Origin: Actinobacteria bacterium IMCC26077
Lineage (GTDB): Bacteria; Actinomycetota; Actinomycetes; Nanopelagicales; Nanopelagicaceae
Assembly (NCBI GenBank): GCA_002284915.1
Contig: CP015606.1
Span: forward strand, 1,178,001-1,242,000
Direction of reading: 5' to 3'
DNA: 64,000 bases
Shown here: positions 27,181 to 35,675 of the stretch, piece after piece
Layout of the letters: every line of letters starts with the position of its first letter
Numbering within the stretch: the stretch's first letter is position 1
Translations under genes and position numbers: made by a program
Notes under the pieces: model-generated
Told to the model about the DNA's origin: nothing
Databases searched by the model: none
Seen by the model: the letters and a program-made list of their open reading frames with translations, nothing else

Positions 27181-29467
27181 GAACCAGAATGTACTCTTGC
27201 TGGTTTTGAGGGTGGACAAACATCGTAATTTCAGGGTCGTTAATAACTTGGACAGTTTTTTGTAAGTCTCTGACTGAATCAGGAATAGCAGACCTGCATC
27301 GGAGTGAGAGCTCTGCATATCCATCATTAACTATTACTTGTATCGATGAACCATTTGGCACGTCACCAGTCACAGCAAAAAATCGCTCTCGAATTACAGG
27401 TGGAATTTCTCTCGCATCCTCGTCTCCATGAATTGATCTTACTTCCATCCACCGATTCTGAGCTGTCACTCGATTAACGAAATCACGGGCAAGAATGGTC
27501 AAGCCAGAGCTCGAAACTGGATCAATTTGAATCTCTGCACGCAATTGCGCGTCAATTCGACGCAGCGAATTTTGATATTCTATCGATAACATCCCAGAGC
27601 GCTCTATCAATTCCCGAATAATCTTTTGAGCTGAGGCGTCAAGTTCGAGGATTTTTTCAAATGCCGCATCATTGCGCTCGATTTCTGAAACGAGCTGCAG
27701 ATTTTTCTCATTTCGAGAATCTCGGAATGTCTCTACGCGTTCAAAGGTCTTGAATACCAAGGTGAAAACGATTGCTACAAATAGAAATGAAAAAAGCGTG
27801 TTGAGAATGGGAAAATTGAATATGAAATTACACTCTTGCGGTATTAAATCATGGAATGGCGCAACTAGATAAAGAAAGATTGGATAAGCAACGACGGCGA
27901 TTTGCCACTTACCCCACAATAAGATGATAAATAACCCATAGACTGCTGAGTTAATCACCCATTGAAAGGGCTGACTTTGAGTGCAAGTTAGTGGATCTAA
28001 TTGGAGAAAATGGATAATTGCCAATAAACCTATTGCAGTTATCGTACTTTCAATCCAGCCCAAACGTTTCATTCGAATGAATGTGGTTATGAGCAAATAG
28101 AGAAGAGCAATAAAGCCGATTGCCTGCGATATCCATTGTCCCGACCACCAAATCCCCAAAATTGGAAAAAAGAAGACGCCGGTCATGGCAGGCCCAAATA
28201 ATGTAAGCAGCGCCATGTAACGGCCTAGATTAATTGCGCTATACGAGGGAAAGTCAACGGTTCCGACATCTATCTCTGTGACAAATGTGGGGACATCGAG
28301 TTTGACTACTGCCCCTGCCCCCGTGAGTTCGTCACGAGTGGAAATGGTAAATGTCCCCCCTAATTCCCGAATCGATTTGGCCATAACAAGGCTAGTTCCA
28401 ATGCCATCAGATTTGGCAGCGACTGGTAGCAAACCATCGTCAGTAATTGTGATCTGCACCCGACCACGTTCGCGCTCTCCCGCGCTCTGATTTCTGTCGA
28501 TGCTCGTTCGCCAGTGAATCTCAATACTTTTCGCTGCCGCATGTTCCACTGCATTGCGTAGAGCCTCTTGGACCACGCGCTCGATAGTTTCTGCAACCTG
28601 AGCTTCAAGATGCAGATTGACACCTTGCGAGATAATTCGCACGCGTTCTTGTAATGCCGCGCTATCAATACCTGCGCGAATGGCAGCGATGACCGACCCC
28701 GAGCGACGTTCTTGCGCTTTTCTCATTATTAAACGATCCTGCTGAAACGAATTTTCAATCGCACTCCGCAAGTCTTGGATGGGGGTATCCTTTAAAGTTA
28801 ATAGCGAGCGAATCGTATTGAGCGTTGTTTCATGAACTCGAATCACGAGATTCCGCCACAATTTCTGACTCTCTTGGGATTTTTCTAACATTTTTATTTC
28901 CGCTTGCAAGTTTGTCATCTTGATATCATTCGATCTTGCACGAATGAGCATTCGATTCCAACCGTACAATGCGTAAACGCTCGTGGAAGCAATCATCAAA
29001 GTACTCACTGCTCCTCGACCAAGAAAGCTTCCAGAGCGAAGTAAGCTCACAGGAGCATAGAAATATGCCAAGAAATTGAAGAGGGCAAGGAAAGCAAGTA
29101 TCGATATGGTTAGCGTCCAGGTACGTTCGACAAAGAGAAAGACGACCGCCAGGGAAATTATCGCTATTAATACGCTCAACTGAAACCAGGCGATTGTGAC
29201 GAATGGGTCCACCACCAAGTAAATTGTTACGATTGCAAGTGACGCAGTCATCAACCACAGCCCAATTTCTCTACGTGCTAAAACCACTCCCGCGACAGCA
29301 ATAATCGCGCCAAGAATTACTACAGCTTGAGTGATCGGCGGTAGCTCTGCACCTCGACGCCATAACGCAAAAGCGAGCAGAAAATATCCGTAACTGATAA
29401 CAACAATGAGTAACGATCTACGCAATCTAATCAACGCGTCGACTTCCGAGGTTCGATGAATACTCAC
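27155..29467 (-). CDS. Sensor histidine kinase with duplicated membrane-kinase modules
   Basis: First half: about six membrane helices (residues 22-175), a coiled coil, the phospho-acceptor region RVHETTLNTIRSLL (H216, HisKA_3-like with E in place of the usual D) and a HATPase domain with N309 in EALRNAVEHA, TDDG at 346-349 and GIGTSL at 359-364. Second half: again about six helices (residues 420-580), a coiled coil, then a soluble domain (about 600-774) with a strand pattern like the first kinase (VIVNDGYAEL) but no acceptor His, N box or G box. The total of about 770 aa is near twice that of a NarL-type kinase. It is divergent from its probable response regulator. Residue numbers count from a TTG four codons upstream; the GTG used here has GGGGG just before it. 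Confidence 0.85.
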   Translation of the reverse strand: MSIHRTSEVDALIRLRRSLLIVVISYGYFLLAFALWRRGAELPPITQAVVILGAIIAVAGVVLARREIGLWLMTASLAIVTIYLVVDPFVTIAWFQLSVLIAIISLAVVFLFVERTWTLTISILAFLALFNFLAYFYAPVSLLRSGSFLGRGAVSTLMIASTSVYALYGWNRMLIRARSNDIKMTNLQAEIKMLEKSQESQKLWRNLVIRVHETTLNTIRSLLTLKDTPIQDLRSAIENSFQQDRLIMRKAQERRSGSVIAAIRAGIDSAALQERVRIISQGVNLHLEAQVAETIERVVQEALRNAVEHAAAKSIEIHWRTSIDRNQSAGERERGRVQITITDDGLLPVAAKSDGIGTSLVMAKSIRELGGTFTISTRDELTGAGAVVKLDVPTFVTEIDVGTVDFPSYSAINLGRYMALLTLFGPAMTGVFFFPILGIWWSGQWISQAIGFIALLYLLITTFIRMKRLGWIESTITAIGLLAIIHFLQLDPLTCTQSQPFQWVINSAVYGLFIILLWGKWQIAVVAYPIFLYLVAPFHDLIPQECNFIFNFPILNTLFSFLFVAIVFTLVFKTFERVETFRDSRNEKNLQLVSEIERNDAAFEKILELDASAQKIIRELIERSGMLSIEYQNSLRRIDAQLRAEIQIDPVSSSGLTILARDFVNRVTAQNRWMEVRSIHGDEDAREIPPVIRERFFAVTGDVPNGSSIQVIVNDGYAELSLRCRSAIPDSVRDLQKTVQVINDPEITMFVHPQNQQEYILVLRREKLSR

Positions 29468-29569
29468 TCCCCCTCTCAAAAAAATTATGTCAATAGTTTA
29501 TGCGCGCCAATTGATTACTGATACAGTTTTGTGGGCAAATAATTGTAAATTCTGAAACGGGTGGACTAT

Positions 29570-30238
29570 ATGACCGAGCCAAGAGTGGAAGTCGCCATAT
29601 TCGAAGACCACCCCATGATGCGTGAGGCCTTGGCCCATAACGTTGTCCTACATTTGCCTGACGCAAACATTTCGTACAAGGGAAGTTCAATTATTGATTT
29701 CTTCAAATACTTATCTGGGAATACCAATCCATTGGCAATTGATAACCCGAGGAATCTTTTTGCAATTCTCGATTTAGATCTCGGCGATGGCTCTCACCCC
29801 CTCGATAATCTTGCGCAATTGTGCGAGCGTAATATCGCCGTTATCGTGGTAAGCGCTCTTGCTAAACCACAAGTAGTTCGACTGATGCTCAAGAATGGTG
29901 CTGCGGCATTTGTAAGTAAGAATGCTGAAAGTGAAGCGCTTCGCGATGCAATTCTTGCCACAATCAAAGGCCAGCAGTACATGAGCCCCGACATTGCTGT
30001 AGCACTTCTCGCTGATGATGATGTCGCGGTTAATCTCTCTCAGAAAGAGCGAGAGGCTCTGGCGCTCTATGCGTCGGGGTTAAAACTTGACGCAGTTGCA
30101 GATGCTATGAGCATCTCACGGAGCACGGCCTCGGAATACATCCAGCGAGCCCGCAAGAAGTACACCAAGGCTGGCATTAGTCTTCCGACAAAAACCGACC
30201 TATATCGCCAAGCCCAGAAAGATGGCCTACTCAAGTAA
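29570..30238 (+). CDS. LuxR/NarL-family response regulator
   Basis: The receiver domain has the acidic pocket FEDHP (E12, D13), the phospho-acceptor D68 in LDLDLGDG and the conserved Lys in FVSKNAE. A C-terminal LuxR-type helix-turn-helix follows: LSQKEREALALYASGLKLDAVADAMSISRSTASEYIQRAR, cited by position near residues 150-190. The protein is 222 aa. The start ATG has GGGTGG six bases upstream; a GTG three codons earlier is an alternative. It is divergent from the duplicated kinase across about 100 bases of A+T-richer sequence, so the two most likely form a pair. Targets are unknown; the carotenoid operon begins 520 bases downstream. Confidence 0.92.
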   Translation: MTEPRVEVAIFEDHPMMREALAHNVVLHLPDANISYKGSSIIDFFKYLSGNTNPLAIDNPRNLFAILDLDLGDGSHPLDNLAQLCERNIAVIVVSALAKPQVVRLMLKNGAAAFVSKNAESEALRDAILATIKGQQYMSPDIAVALLADDDVAVNLSQKEREALALYASGLKLDAVADAMSISRSTASEYIQRARKKYTKAGISLPTKTDLYRQAQKDGLLK

Positions 30239-30248
30239 TCTTCTCTCC

Positions 30249-30737
30249 ATGAACGACTCTGTTGCCAACCATCCAAGTGTCGCTCGAGTGCGCCAGCGCC
30301 TCTCTGAATTGCATCTCACAGGCGAAGTGAGGATCCTCGCCGATTCTGCTCGCAGCGCCCGCGAAGCTGCCACTGCGCTCGATGTCGAAGTAGGACAGAT
30401 CTGTTCCTCCCTCATCTTCGTGAGTGCGGGTGCGCCAGTCTTGATCCTCACCTCTGGTCGCCACCGGGTAGATACCGAATTAGTCGCTCGGGAGCAGGGG
30501 TTGGCGCCCCTCGAGCGAGCCGATGCCGAGCTCGTCAAGAGCGCAACCGGTTTTGCTATCGGTGGCGTTGCTCCAATTGGCCACGCACATCCCATTACTA
30601 CTTATATAGACCGTGCCCTTGCGGAGTACCCGATCATCTGGGCGGCAGCCGGACACCCACACGCCGTCTTTCCCACCACCTTCGATGAACTCCTTCAAAT
30701 CACAGGCGCGGAGGCGATTGCGGTGGCAGTCGAATAA
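30249..30737 (+). CDS. YbaK/aminoacyl-tRNA deacylase-like protein
   Basis: The 162 aa protein fits the YbaK/ProX editing-domain family, which hydrolyses mischarged tRNAs (for example Cys-tRNA-Pro or Ala-tRNA-Pro). Visible family features are CSSLIFVSAGAPVLILTSG with its core strands, the Lys-containing ELVKSATGFAIGGVAPIGH, and WAAAGHPHAVFPTTFDEL near the C terminus. The GFAIGGVAPIGH glycine loop is diagnostic. The start is 10 bases after the response regulator stop. It may be cotranscribed with the regulator, but I see no functional link. Confidence 0.87.
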   Translation: MNDSVANHPSVARVRQRLSELHLTGEVRILADSARSAREAATALDVEVGQICSSLIFVSAGAPVLILTSGRHRVDTELVAREQGLAPLERADAELVKSATGFAIGGVAPIGHAHPITTYIDRALAEYPIIWAAAGHPHAVFPTTFDELLQITGAEAIAVAVE

Positions 30738-30759
30738 GAGAGTGCGAGAGAATCGCGCT

Positions 30760-31569
30760 ATGGCCGTGAAGTTCCAACGATTCGCTCCGACAATTGGGAG
30801 CGCTGCAAGTAATTCGAGGGACCCCATTCTGCTCGTCCACGGGATGGGCTCTGCCGATACGGTCTGGAAACCAATAATCCCTGCGCTTCAAGAAGTTGGT
30901 GAGGTGATCACCTGTCTTCTTCCAGGACACGGTGGCAATCCCCTCGATCCCCGAGTGGCGATGGATCCATATTCGCTCGCTGCCCATCTTCACGAAGAAA
31001 TGGCACGTGAAGGTATCGAAAATGCACATCTAGTTGGCAATTCACTCGGTGGTTGGATTGTCCTCGAACTTGCTGCCAACTTTCCACATCGTGTCGCTAC
31101 AGTCACCGCCCTCGCTCCAGCTGGACTCTGGCTCCACCCATTTTTCTTCCGCGTTCCAGGAACTGATGCTGCAAAACGTATTGCCAACCGCACCAATAAA
31201 TTCGCACATATCGGATTACGTCTTGGCATCGCGCAGCAATTGGGTTTCTCGCGCGTCTCACCACGATGGCGTGAGATTAGTTATGAGACGATGCTCGATG
31301 CCACCCGCGCGATGGCGATATCCGATGGTTACTACCCTGCATGGGATGCCTTCCTCGATAAGAGATTTGATACTCCAATTGATTCATCAATTCCCATCAC
31401 AGTCGTATTCGGCGAGAAAGATCGCACCTTACCAGCGAAGACGTGTCAGGAGCGCTCGCTAGTCTCACCACATGCCAGGTGGGTGATATTGGAGAACACC
31501 GGCCATGCACCGATGTGGGACAGTCCAAATGAGGTCGTCTCCGAAATTTCCCGGCATGTACTCATATGA
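30760..31569 (+). CDS. Alpha/beta hydrolase coupled to the carotenoid operon
   Basis: This 269 aa alpha/beta hydrolase has the oxyanion motif LLVHGMGSADTVW, nucleophile elbow VGNSLGGWIV (Ser in GNSLGG), acid residue in VFGEKDRTLP and catalytic His in ENTGHAPMWD. No signal peptide or membrane segment is visible, so it is cytoplasmic. Its stop overlaps the start of the crtA-like gene by ATGA, so translation is coupled to the carotenoid-tailoring genes. The substrate is unknown; an ester or lactone linked to carotenoid modification, or a simple housekeeping esterase, are both possible. The frame extends upstream but the ATG chosen has a GAGAGA motif and matches the family start. Confidence 0.85.
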   Translation: MAVKFQRFAPTIGSAASNSRDPILLVHGMGSADTVWKPIIPALQEVGEVITCLLPGHGGNPLDPRVAMDPYSLAAHLHEEMAREGIENAHLVGNSLGGWIVLELAANFPHRVATVTALAPAGLWLHPFFFRVPGTDAAKRIANRTNKFAHIGLRLGIAQQLGFSRVSPRWREISYETMLDATRAMAISDGYYPAWDAFLDKRFDTPIDSSIPITVVFGEKDRTLPAKTCQERSLVSPHARWVILENTGHAPMWDSPNEVVSEISRHVLI

Positions 31570-32261
31570 AAGTCACATTATTCATCTGGCGGGTGCGTAC
31601 CACTGCAATTCCATACGCAATCATTCGAATGGCTCTAGATCGTATCTACTTACGTAAAGTCTCTGGAATCTCTTTTTACAAACTTCTCGGCACTGGCAAA
31701 GGTGAGACTTTCACCCCGCGCGATGCTGATCTCTGGCAATGGGGATTACTCGTTGTGGGAAGCGATGAAGCAATCGCTGAGGTCAAACGCTCTCGCTTAA
31801 TAAATCGGTGGCAGATGCGCGCGACTGAAAGTGCCACCTTCGAACTGGCACCGCTCTCCTCACATGGGCAATGGGCAAATCAATCACCATTCACGATGGA
31901 TTCGTCGGCTAAGAATTACTCTGGTCCAGTTGCGGCAATCACGAGAGCTCGAATCAAATGGTCGAAGAATCTTCGCTTCTGGCGCGCAGTTCCACCTGTC
32001 ATCACCGAGCTCGACAAAGCGCCAGGGTTGATGGCAGCAATCGGAATCGGCGAAGCGCCTATCGGTCTGCAAGGCACCTTCTCGCTATGGCGCGATAGCC
32101 AATCGCTCCGAAATTTCGCATACAAGACGAGTGCGCATAACGATGCCATCGCTGCCACCAAGGAGATTGGCTGGTACCGCGAGGAGCTATTCGCTCGCTT
32201 TGCGGTGGTATCAGCAACGGGCTCCGTAAATGGAATCGATGTAAGTCATACGGCAGACTAG
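31566..32261 (+). CDS. crtA: CrtA-like carotenoid monooxygenase (spheroidene monooxygenase family)
   Basis: CrtA enzymes are heme-containing oxygenases that oxidise C-2 of acyclic carotenoid ends to a keto group. The 231 aa protein has the family hallmarks KLLGTGKGETFTPRDADLWQ, WQMRATESATFELAPLSSHG, FWRAVPPVITELDKAPGL, GIGEAPIGLQGTFSLW and WYREELFARFAVVS. Length is close to proteobacterial CrtA. It is cotranslated with the hydrolase before it and lies 5 bases before the cruF-like gene. In this setting it most likely adds the C-2' oxygen that the downstream glycosyltransferase would use. The reaction is inferred from the family and neighbours. Confidence 0.85.
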   Translation: MKVTLFIWRVRTTAIPYAIIRMALDRIYLRKVSGISFYKLLGTGKGETFTPRDADLWQWGLLVVGSDEAIAEVKRSRLINRWQMRATESATFELAPLSSHGQWANQSPFTMDSSAKNYSGPVAAITRARIKWSKNLRFWRAVPPVITELDKAPGLMAAIGIGEAPIGLQGTFSLWRDSQSLRNFAYKTSAHNDAIAATKEIGWYREELFARFAVVSATGSVNGIDVSHTAD

Positions 32262-32266
32262 CGACC

Positions 32267-33070
32267 GTGTCGGTCCATAACTACAAGCCAAGACGAAGAG
32301 AGCGGCGCGGTCCAAGCCGCTGGGAGACGCTCGTCTTATGGGGAACTCTTGCGGTAGCGATCGCGTTTCAAATCTCCTATCCACTTCTCGAGGGTGAAGC
32401 GCTGCGCCTGATCACTATCGGTACCGTCTATGCCGCTGCGCTTACCACGCTCGTCAATGCCTACCTCTCACATGGCTCGACCTATCTCCTTCGTTACTTC
32501 GTTATCACCTTTACCTTCGGCCTGGTCATCGAACAGATTGGCGTCACTACTGGATGGCCATTTGGCAGTTACCAATACGACCCATCTCTCGGCGCATTCC
32601 TGTTTCATATCCCGCTCGTCGTTCCCTTTGCCTGGATGATGCTGACCCATCCAATTCTGATTGCTGCGCGCGCGCTTTCCACGAAGTGGGCAGTGGTGAT
32701 TGGTGGCTTCGGATTGATGGCCTGGGATCTCTTCCTTGATCCACAGATGGTGAGCGCTGGTCGATGGAGTTGGAGCGACACCTCACCGCATGTTCCCTTT
32801 CAACCTGAGATTCCACTCTCCAATACCTTCGGTTGGCTCCTCGCTGGCATCCTTTTAATGTCAATTCTTCAGCTCTTGTTACCAGTCGAGCGGCGGAAGA
32901 ACGGCGTCAATACCAATGCCGGTGATGCCCTGCTCATGTGGACCTGGTTCTCTGGAGTAGTTGGCAACATCTTCTTCTTCGACCGTCCTGAAGTCGCCTT
33001 TGTTGGCGGCACCGCCTTCGCGATATTTCTCTTTCCCTACTTATTCAAGCGCTGGATCAATCGCCAGTGA
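32267..33070 (+). CDS. cruF: CruF-like carotenoid 1',2'-hydratase (DUF422 family)
   Basis: This integral membrane protein of 267 aa with about seven helices belongs to the Caroten_synth/CruF family, which hydrates the psi end of monocyclic carotenoids at C-1'. Conserved stretches are GWPFGSYQYDPSLGAFLF, the helix HIPLVVPFAWMM and WDLFLDPQMVSAGRWSW, whose Asp residues are likely active-site residues. It starts with GTG and its stop shares GTGA with the next gene. Adjacent crtA-like, cruG-like and crtD-like genes support a role in making a hydroxylated, glycosylated carotenoid. Confidence 0.87.
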   Translation: MSVHNYKPRRRERRGPSRWETLVLWGTLAVAIAFQISYPLLEGEALRLITIGTVYAAALTTLVNAYLSHGSTYLLRYFVITFTFGLVIEQIGVTTGWPFGSYQYDPSLGAFLFHIPLVVPFAWMMLTHPILIAARALSTKWAVVIGGFGLMAWDLFLDPQMVSAGRWSWSDTSPHVPFQPEIPLSNTFGWLLAGILLMSILQLLLPVERRKNGVNTNAGDALLMWTWFSGVVGNIFFFDRPEVAFVGGTAFAIFLFPYLFKRWINRQ

Positions 33071-34158
33071 CCACGATCATCTATGTCTTTGGATTTCTTC
33101 TCGCAATCCACTCGATAATTAACGCGCTCTTACTTCGTCGCCCTGGTAATCGTGAACTCGTTCAGGAAAAAATAGCAATCCTCATTCCAGCTCGTAATGA
33201 GGCGTTAAATATCGAAGAGTGTCTGACCGCCGCCCTAGCCCAAAAGCACCTTGCCTCCTTCCATCTCTTCGTACTCGATGATGGCTCTACCGATGACACC
33301 AATGCGATCATCCGGTCCATGGTTGCCAAAACAGATCGATTGACTCTTCTTCGCGGCCAGGAGCTGCCAGAGGGATGGACTGGCAAGAATTTCGCATGCT
33401 GGCAATTGGCAAATGCGGCGGCGCAAACAGGAGCTTTTGATTACTTGGTTTTCATCGATGCTGACGTTCGCTTAGGAGACGGTGCGGTCGCAAAGTCAGT
33501 AAATGCGCTCCAGAAACTTTCATGGAAGTTCATCTCTCCCTATCCTCGCCAAATTGCTCGGAGTTGGAGTGAGTGGTTGATTCAACCCTTACTGCAATGG
33601 AGTTGGATCACTACGCTCCCACTACGAATCGCAGAGCGATCACTGAGACCAGAGCTCACTGCAGCCAACGGTCAATTCTTCATCCTCGAACGCGCTGCCT
33701 ACTTCTCGGCAGGTGGTCATAAGGCCATTCATGAAGAGGTTCTTGACGACATTCATCTTGCGCGGCAGATGAAACGGAATGGATTCCGTGGGAACGTCAT
33801 TGATGGCAGTGGTATTGCTACCTGCCGGATGTACACCTCCTGGCGCGAGCTGCGCGATGGCTACACGAAATCGCTATGGTCTGCCTTTGGTTCAATCCCA
33901 GGCGCGATTCTTGTCATGATTTTCCTCATCTCGCTCTACATATTTCCTGCGTTTATTGCGCTGCAGGGGCTTAGTTGGGGTGTAGCTCTTTTCCTATTCG
34001 CATTTATCTCTCGATTGATCTCTGCAGTGCGCAGCAGGTGCTCGATCACTAGCGCGCTCTTTCATCCCATAGCGATAAGTATCTTGTGCTACTTGATTGT
34101 CAGATCGTGGTGGCTCAAGCGAAAGAATCGCTTAGAGTGGAAATCGAGGGCGCTGTGA
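33067..34158 (+). CDS. cruG: CruG-like carotenoid glycosyltransferase (GT2)
   Basis: This family 2 glycosyltransferase of 363 aa has one N-terminal membrane helix and about three more at the C terminus. Sugar-nucleotide motifs are AILIPARNEALNIEECL, VLDDGSTDDTNAI, FIDADVRLG (DxD-like) and EEVLDDIHLARQMKRNGF, followed by CRMYTSWRELRDGYTKSLW. This last combination is typical of CruG, which glycosylates the 2'-hydroxyl of myxol-type carotenoids. Translation is coupled on both sides by GTGA overlaps. The sugar donor cannot be predicted. Confidence 0.83.
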   Translation: MTTIIYVFGFLLAIHSIINALLLRRPGNRELVQEKIAILIPARNEALNIEECLTAALAQKHLASFHLFVLDDGSTDDTNAIIRSMVAKTDRLTLLRGQELPEGWTGKNFACWQLANAAAQTGAFDYLVFIDADVRLGDGAVAKSVNALQKLSWKFISPYPRQIARSWSEWLIQPLLQWSWITTLPLRIAERSLRPELTAANGQFFILERAAYFSAGGHKAIHEEVLDDIHLARQMKRNGFRGNVIDGSGIATCRMYTSWRELRDGYTKSLWSAFGSIPGAILVMIFLISLYIFPAFIALQGLSWGVALFLFAFISRLISAVRSRCSITSALFHPIAISILCYLIVRSWWLKRKNRLEWKSRAL

Positions 34159-35675
34159 GCGAAGACTCAAAGCCACAATCGAAACGCGCAATCATCATTG
34201 GTGGAGGCTTGGGTGGTTTGAGCGCTGCCATCAGGCTGGCAAAAAATGGTTTCGCTGTGCACCTCTTCGAAGCAGGTAGCGAACTCGGTGGAAAATGTCG
34301 CGTAGAGAAATTCGACGATCACTCCTTCGATACCGGCCCCTCGCTGCTCACCTTGCCCGCGGTCTATCGAGATCTCTTTCTGAAGACTGGTTCCCCGCTC
34401 GAAAGCGAGCTCACGCTACTGCCGGTCGACCCCGCTTTTGATTATTACTTCCCTAGCGGGAAGCGTTTGACGCTGCCCAATGCTTCGCGTGCAGGCGTGA
34501 CCGAGGCGATAGCAACGACCTTTGGTAGCGCGAGCGCACAGGAGTGGAGCGCATTGATGGATCGCGCTGAGGCGATGTGGGATGTTTCGCGAGAGCCATT
34601 TATCGAATCTGAGTTACGCGGGTTCTTACCGCTATTGAAGCGACCAGGATTTCTCCGAAGCCTTCGGACGATTGCCCCTTTTACTTCACTCCGGGCGATG
34701 GCCAAGCGCTATCTCTCGACCCCCGAATTGATCACCCTCATCGATCGTTATGCGACGTACACCGGCTCTGATCCACGTCGGGCACCAGCAGTCCTACTCA
34801 CTATCGCATACATCGAACAGGTATTTGGCGCCTGGCATATTGAAGGTGGCATTGGAGAGCTCGGCTCAGCGATGGAACATCGAGCGCGCAAGTTGGGCGT
34901 GGAAATCTCGTGCAGCTCGCCAGTTGAAAGGATTACGACCACTGGTAACCGAGCAACAGGTGTGCAACTCAGAGATGGACGATCCTTCCACGCTGATTAC
35001 ATCGTCAGCAATGTCGATGCGCAAATTACCTATGAGAAATTAATCAAAGATCCCACATTGGCCAAAGGCGAACGAGCAAAATTGCGACGAGCAACTCCTT
35101 CGTTCTCAGGCTTCTATTTACTGATTAACCTCAACGGTCTTAATGACAATCAAGCACATCACACTGTCTCATTCCCCGCTAACTACGATGCCGAATTCGA
35201 TGCGCTTTTTCATAGCCTCCAACCAGTTGTCGACCCCACCTTGTATATCTGCTCTCCGCGAGATCGCTCGATGGCGCCGGCAGACTCGGAGTCGTGGTTT
35301 GTTTTAGTCAATGCACCGCGACATAGCAACGGAAGCGATGGATTCAATTGGCGTACCCCAGGGGTTGCGGAGAAATATCGCGACCATCTCATCGAGCTCC
35401 TCGTTAAGCGCAACTTGCTCGATTCATCTCGAATCAAGTCGCTCCAATTTCGTACGCCAGCAGATATCGAGGAGCTTTACAGCGCACCTGGTGGCTCGAT
35501 CTACGGCAATTCCAGTAATGGTGCAAGCGCCGCGTTCAATCGCGCCGCCAATCGCTCCCCCATCGAGGGGTTATTCCTCGTCGGAGGTTCAGCGCACCCA
35601 GGAGGTGGCGTTCCGTTGGTAGGTTTGAGTGGAGAGATAGTTGCTAACGCAATAACTTCCGCGCCGTCACGCTAA
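34155..35675 (+). CDS. crtD: CrtD-like carotenoid 3',4'-desaturase (CrtI family)
   Basis: This FAD-dependent phytoene-desaturase-family enzyme has the dinucleotide motif AIIIGGGLGGLSAAIRL and the second FAD motif FDTGPSLLTLPAVY. The C-terminal family motif LFLVGGSAHPGGGVPLVGLS is also present. It is 506 aa from the GTG that overlaps the cruG stop (GAGGG upstream); an ATG 23 codons earlier lies inside cruG and is unlikely. Because a separate CrtI is encoded 2.5 kb away with crtE and crtB, and because this copy is grouped with CruF- and CruG-like genes, it is best read as CrtD, adding the 3',4' double bond after hydration. A ketolase of the CrtO type cannot be fully excluded. Confidence 0.82.
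   Translation: MSEDSKPQSKRAIIIGGGLGGLSAAIRLAKNGFAVHLFEAGSELGGKCRVEKFDDHSFDTGPSLLTLPAVYRDLFLKTGSPLESELTLLPVDPAFDYYFPSGKRLTLPNASRAGVTEAIATTFGSASAQEWSALMDRAEAMWDVSREPFIESELRGFLPLLKRPGFLRSLRTIAPFTSLRAMAKRYLSTPELITLIDRYATYTGSDPRRAPAVLLTIAYIEQVFGAWHIEGGIGELGSAMEHRARKLGVEISCSSPVERITTTGNRATGVQLRDGRSFHADYIVSNVDAQITYEKLIKDPTLAKGERAKLRRATPSFSGFYLLINLNGLNDNQAHHTVSFPANYDAEFDALFHSLQPVVDPTLYICSPRDRSMAPADSESWFVLVNAPRHSNGSDGFNWRTPGVAEKYRDHLIELLVKRNLLDSSRIKSLQFRTPADIEELYSAPGGSIYGNSSNGASAAFNRAANRSPIEGLFLVGGSAHPGGGVPLVGLSGEIVANAITSAPSR

Noticed and set aside
30613-30759. Upstream extension of the alpha/beta hydrolase by 49 codons
   Set aside because: The extension overlaps the YbaK-like gene in another frame, has no conserved features and skips the better ATG with a GAGAGA motif.
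34086-34154. Upstream ATG for the crtD-like gene
   Set aside because: It lies inside cruG and adds 23 residues without family match; the GTG overlapping the cruG stop has a GAGGG motif and matches the GTGA couplings of neighbouring genes.
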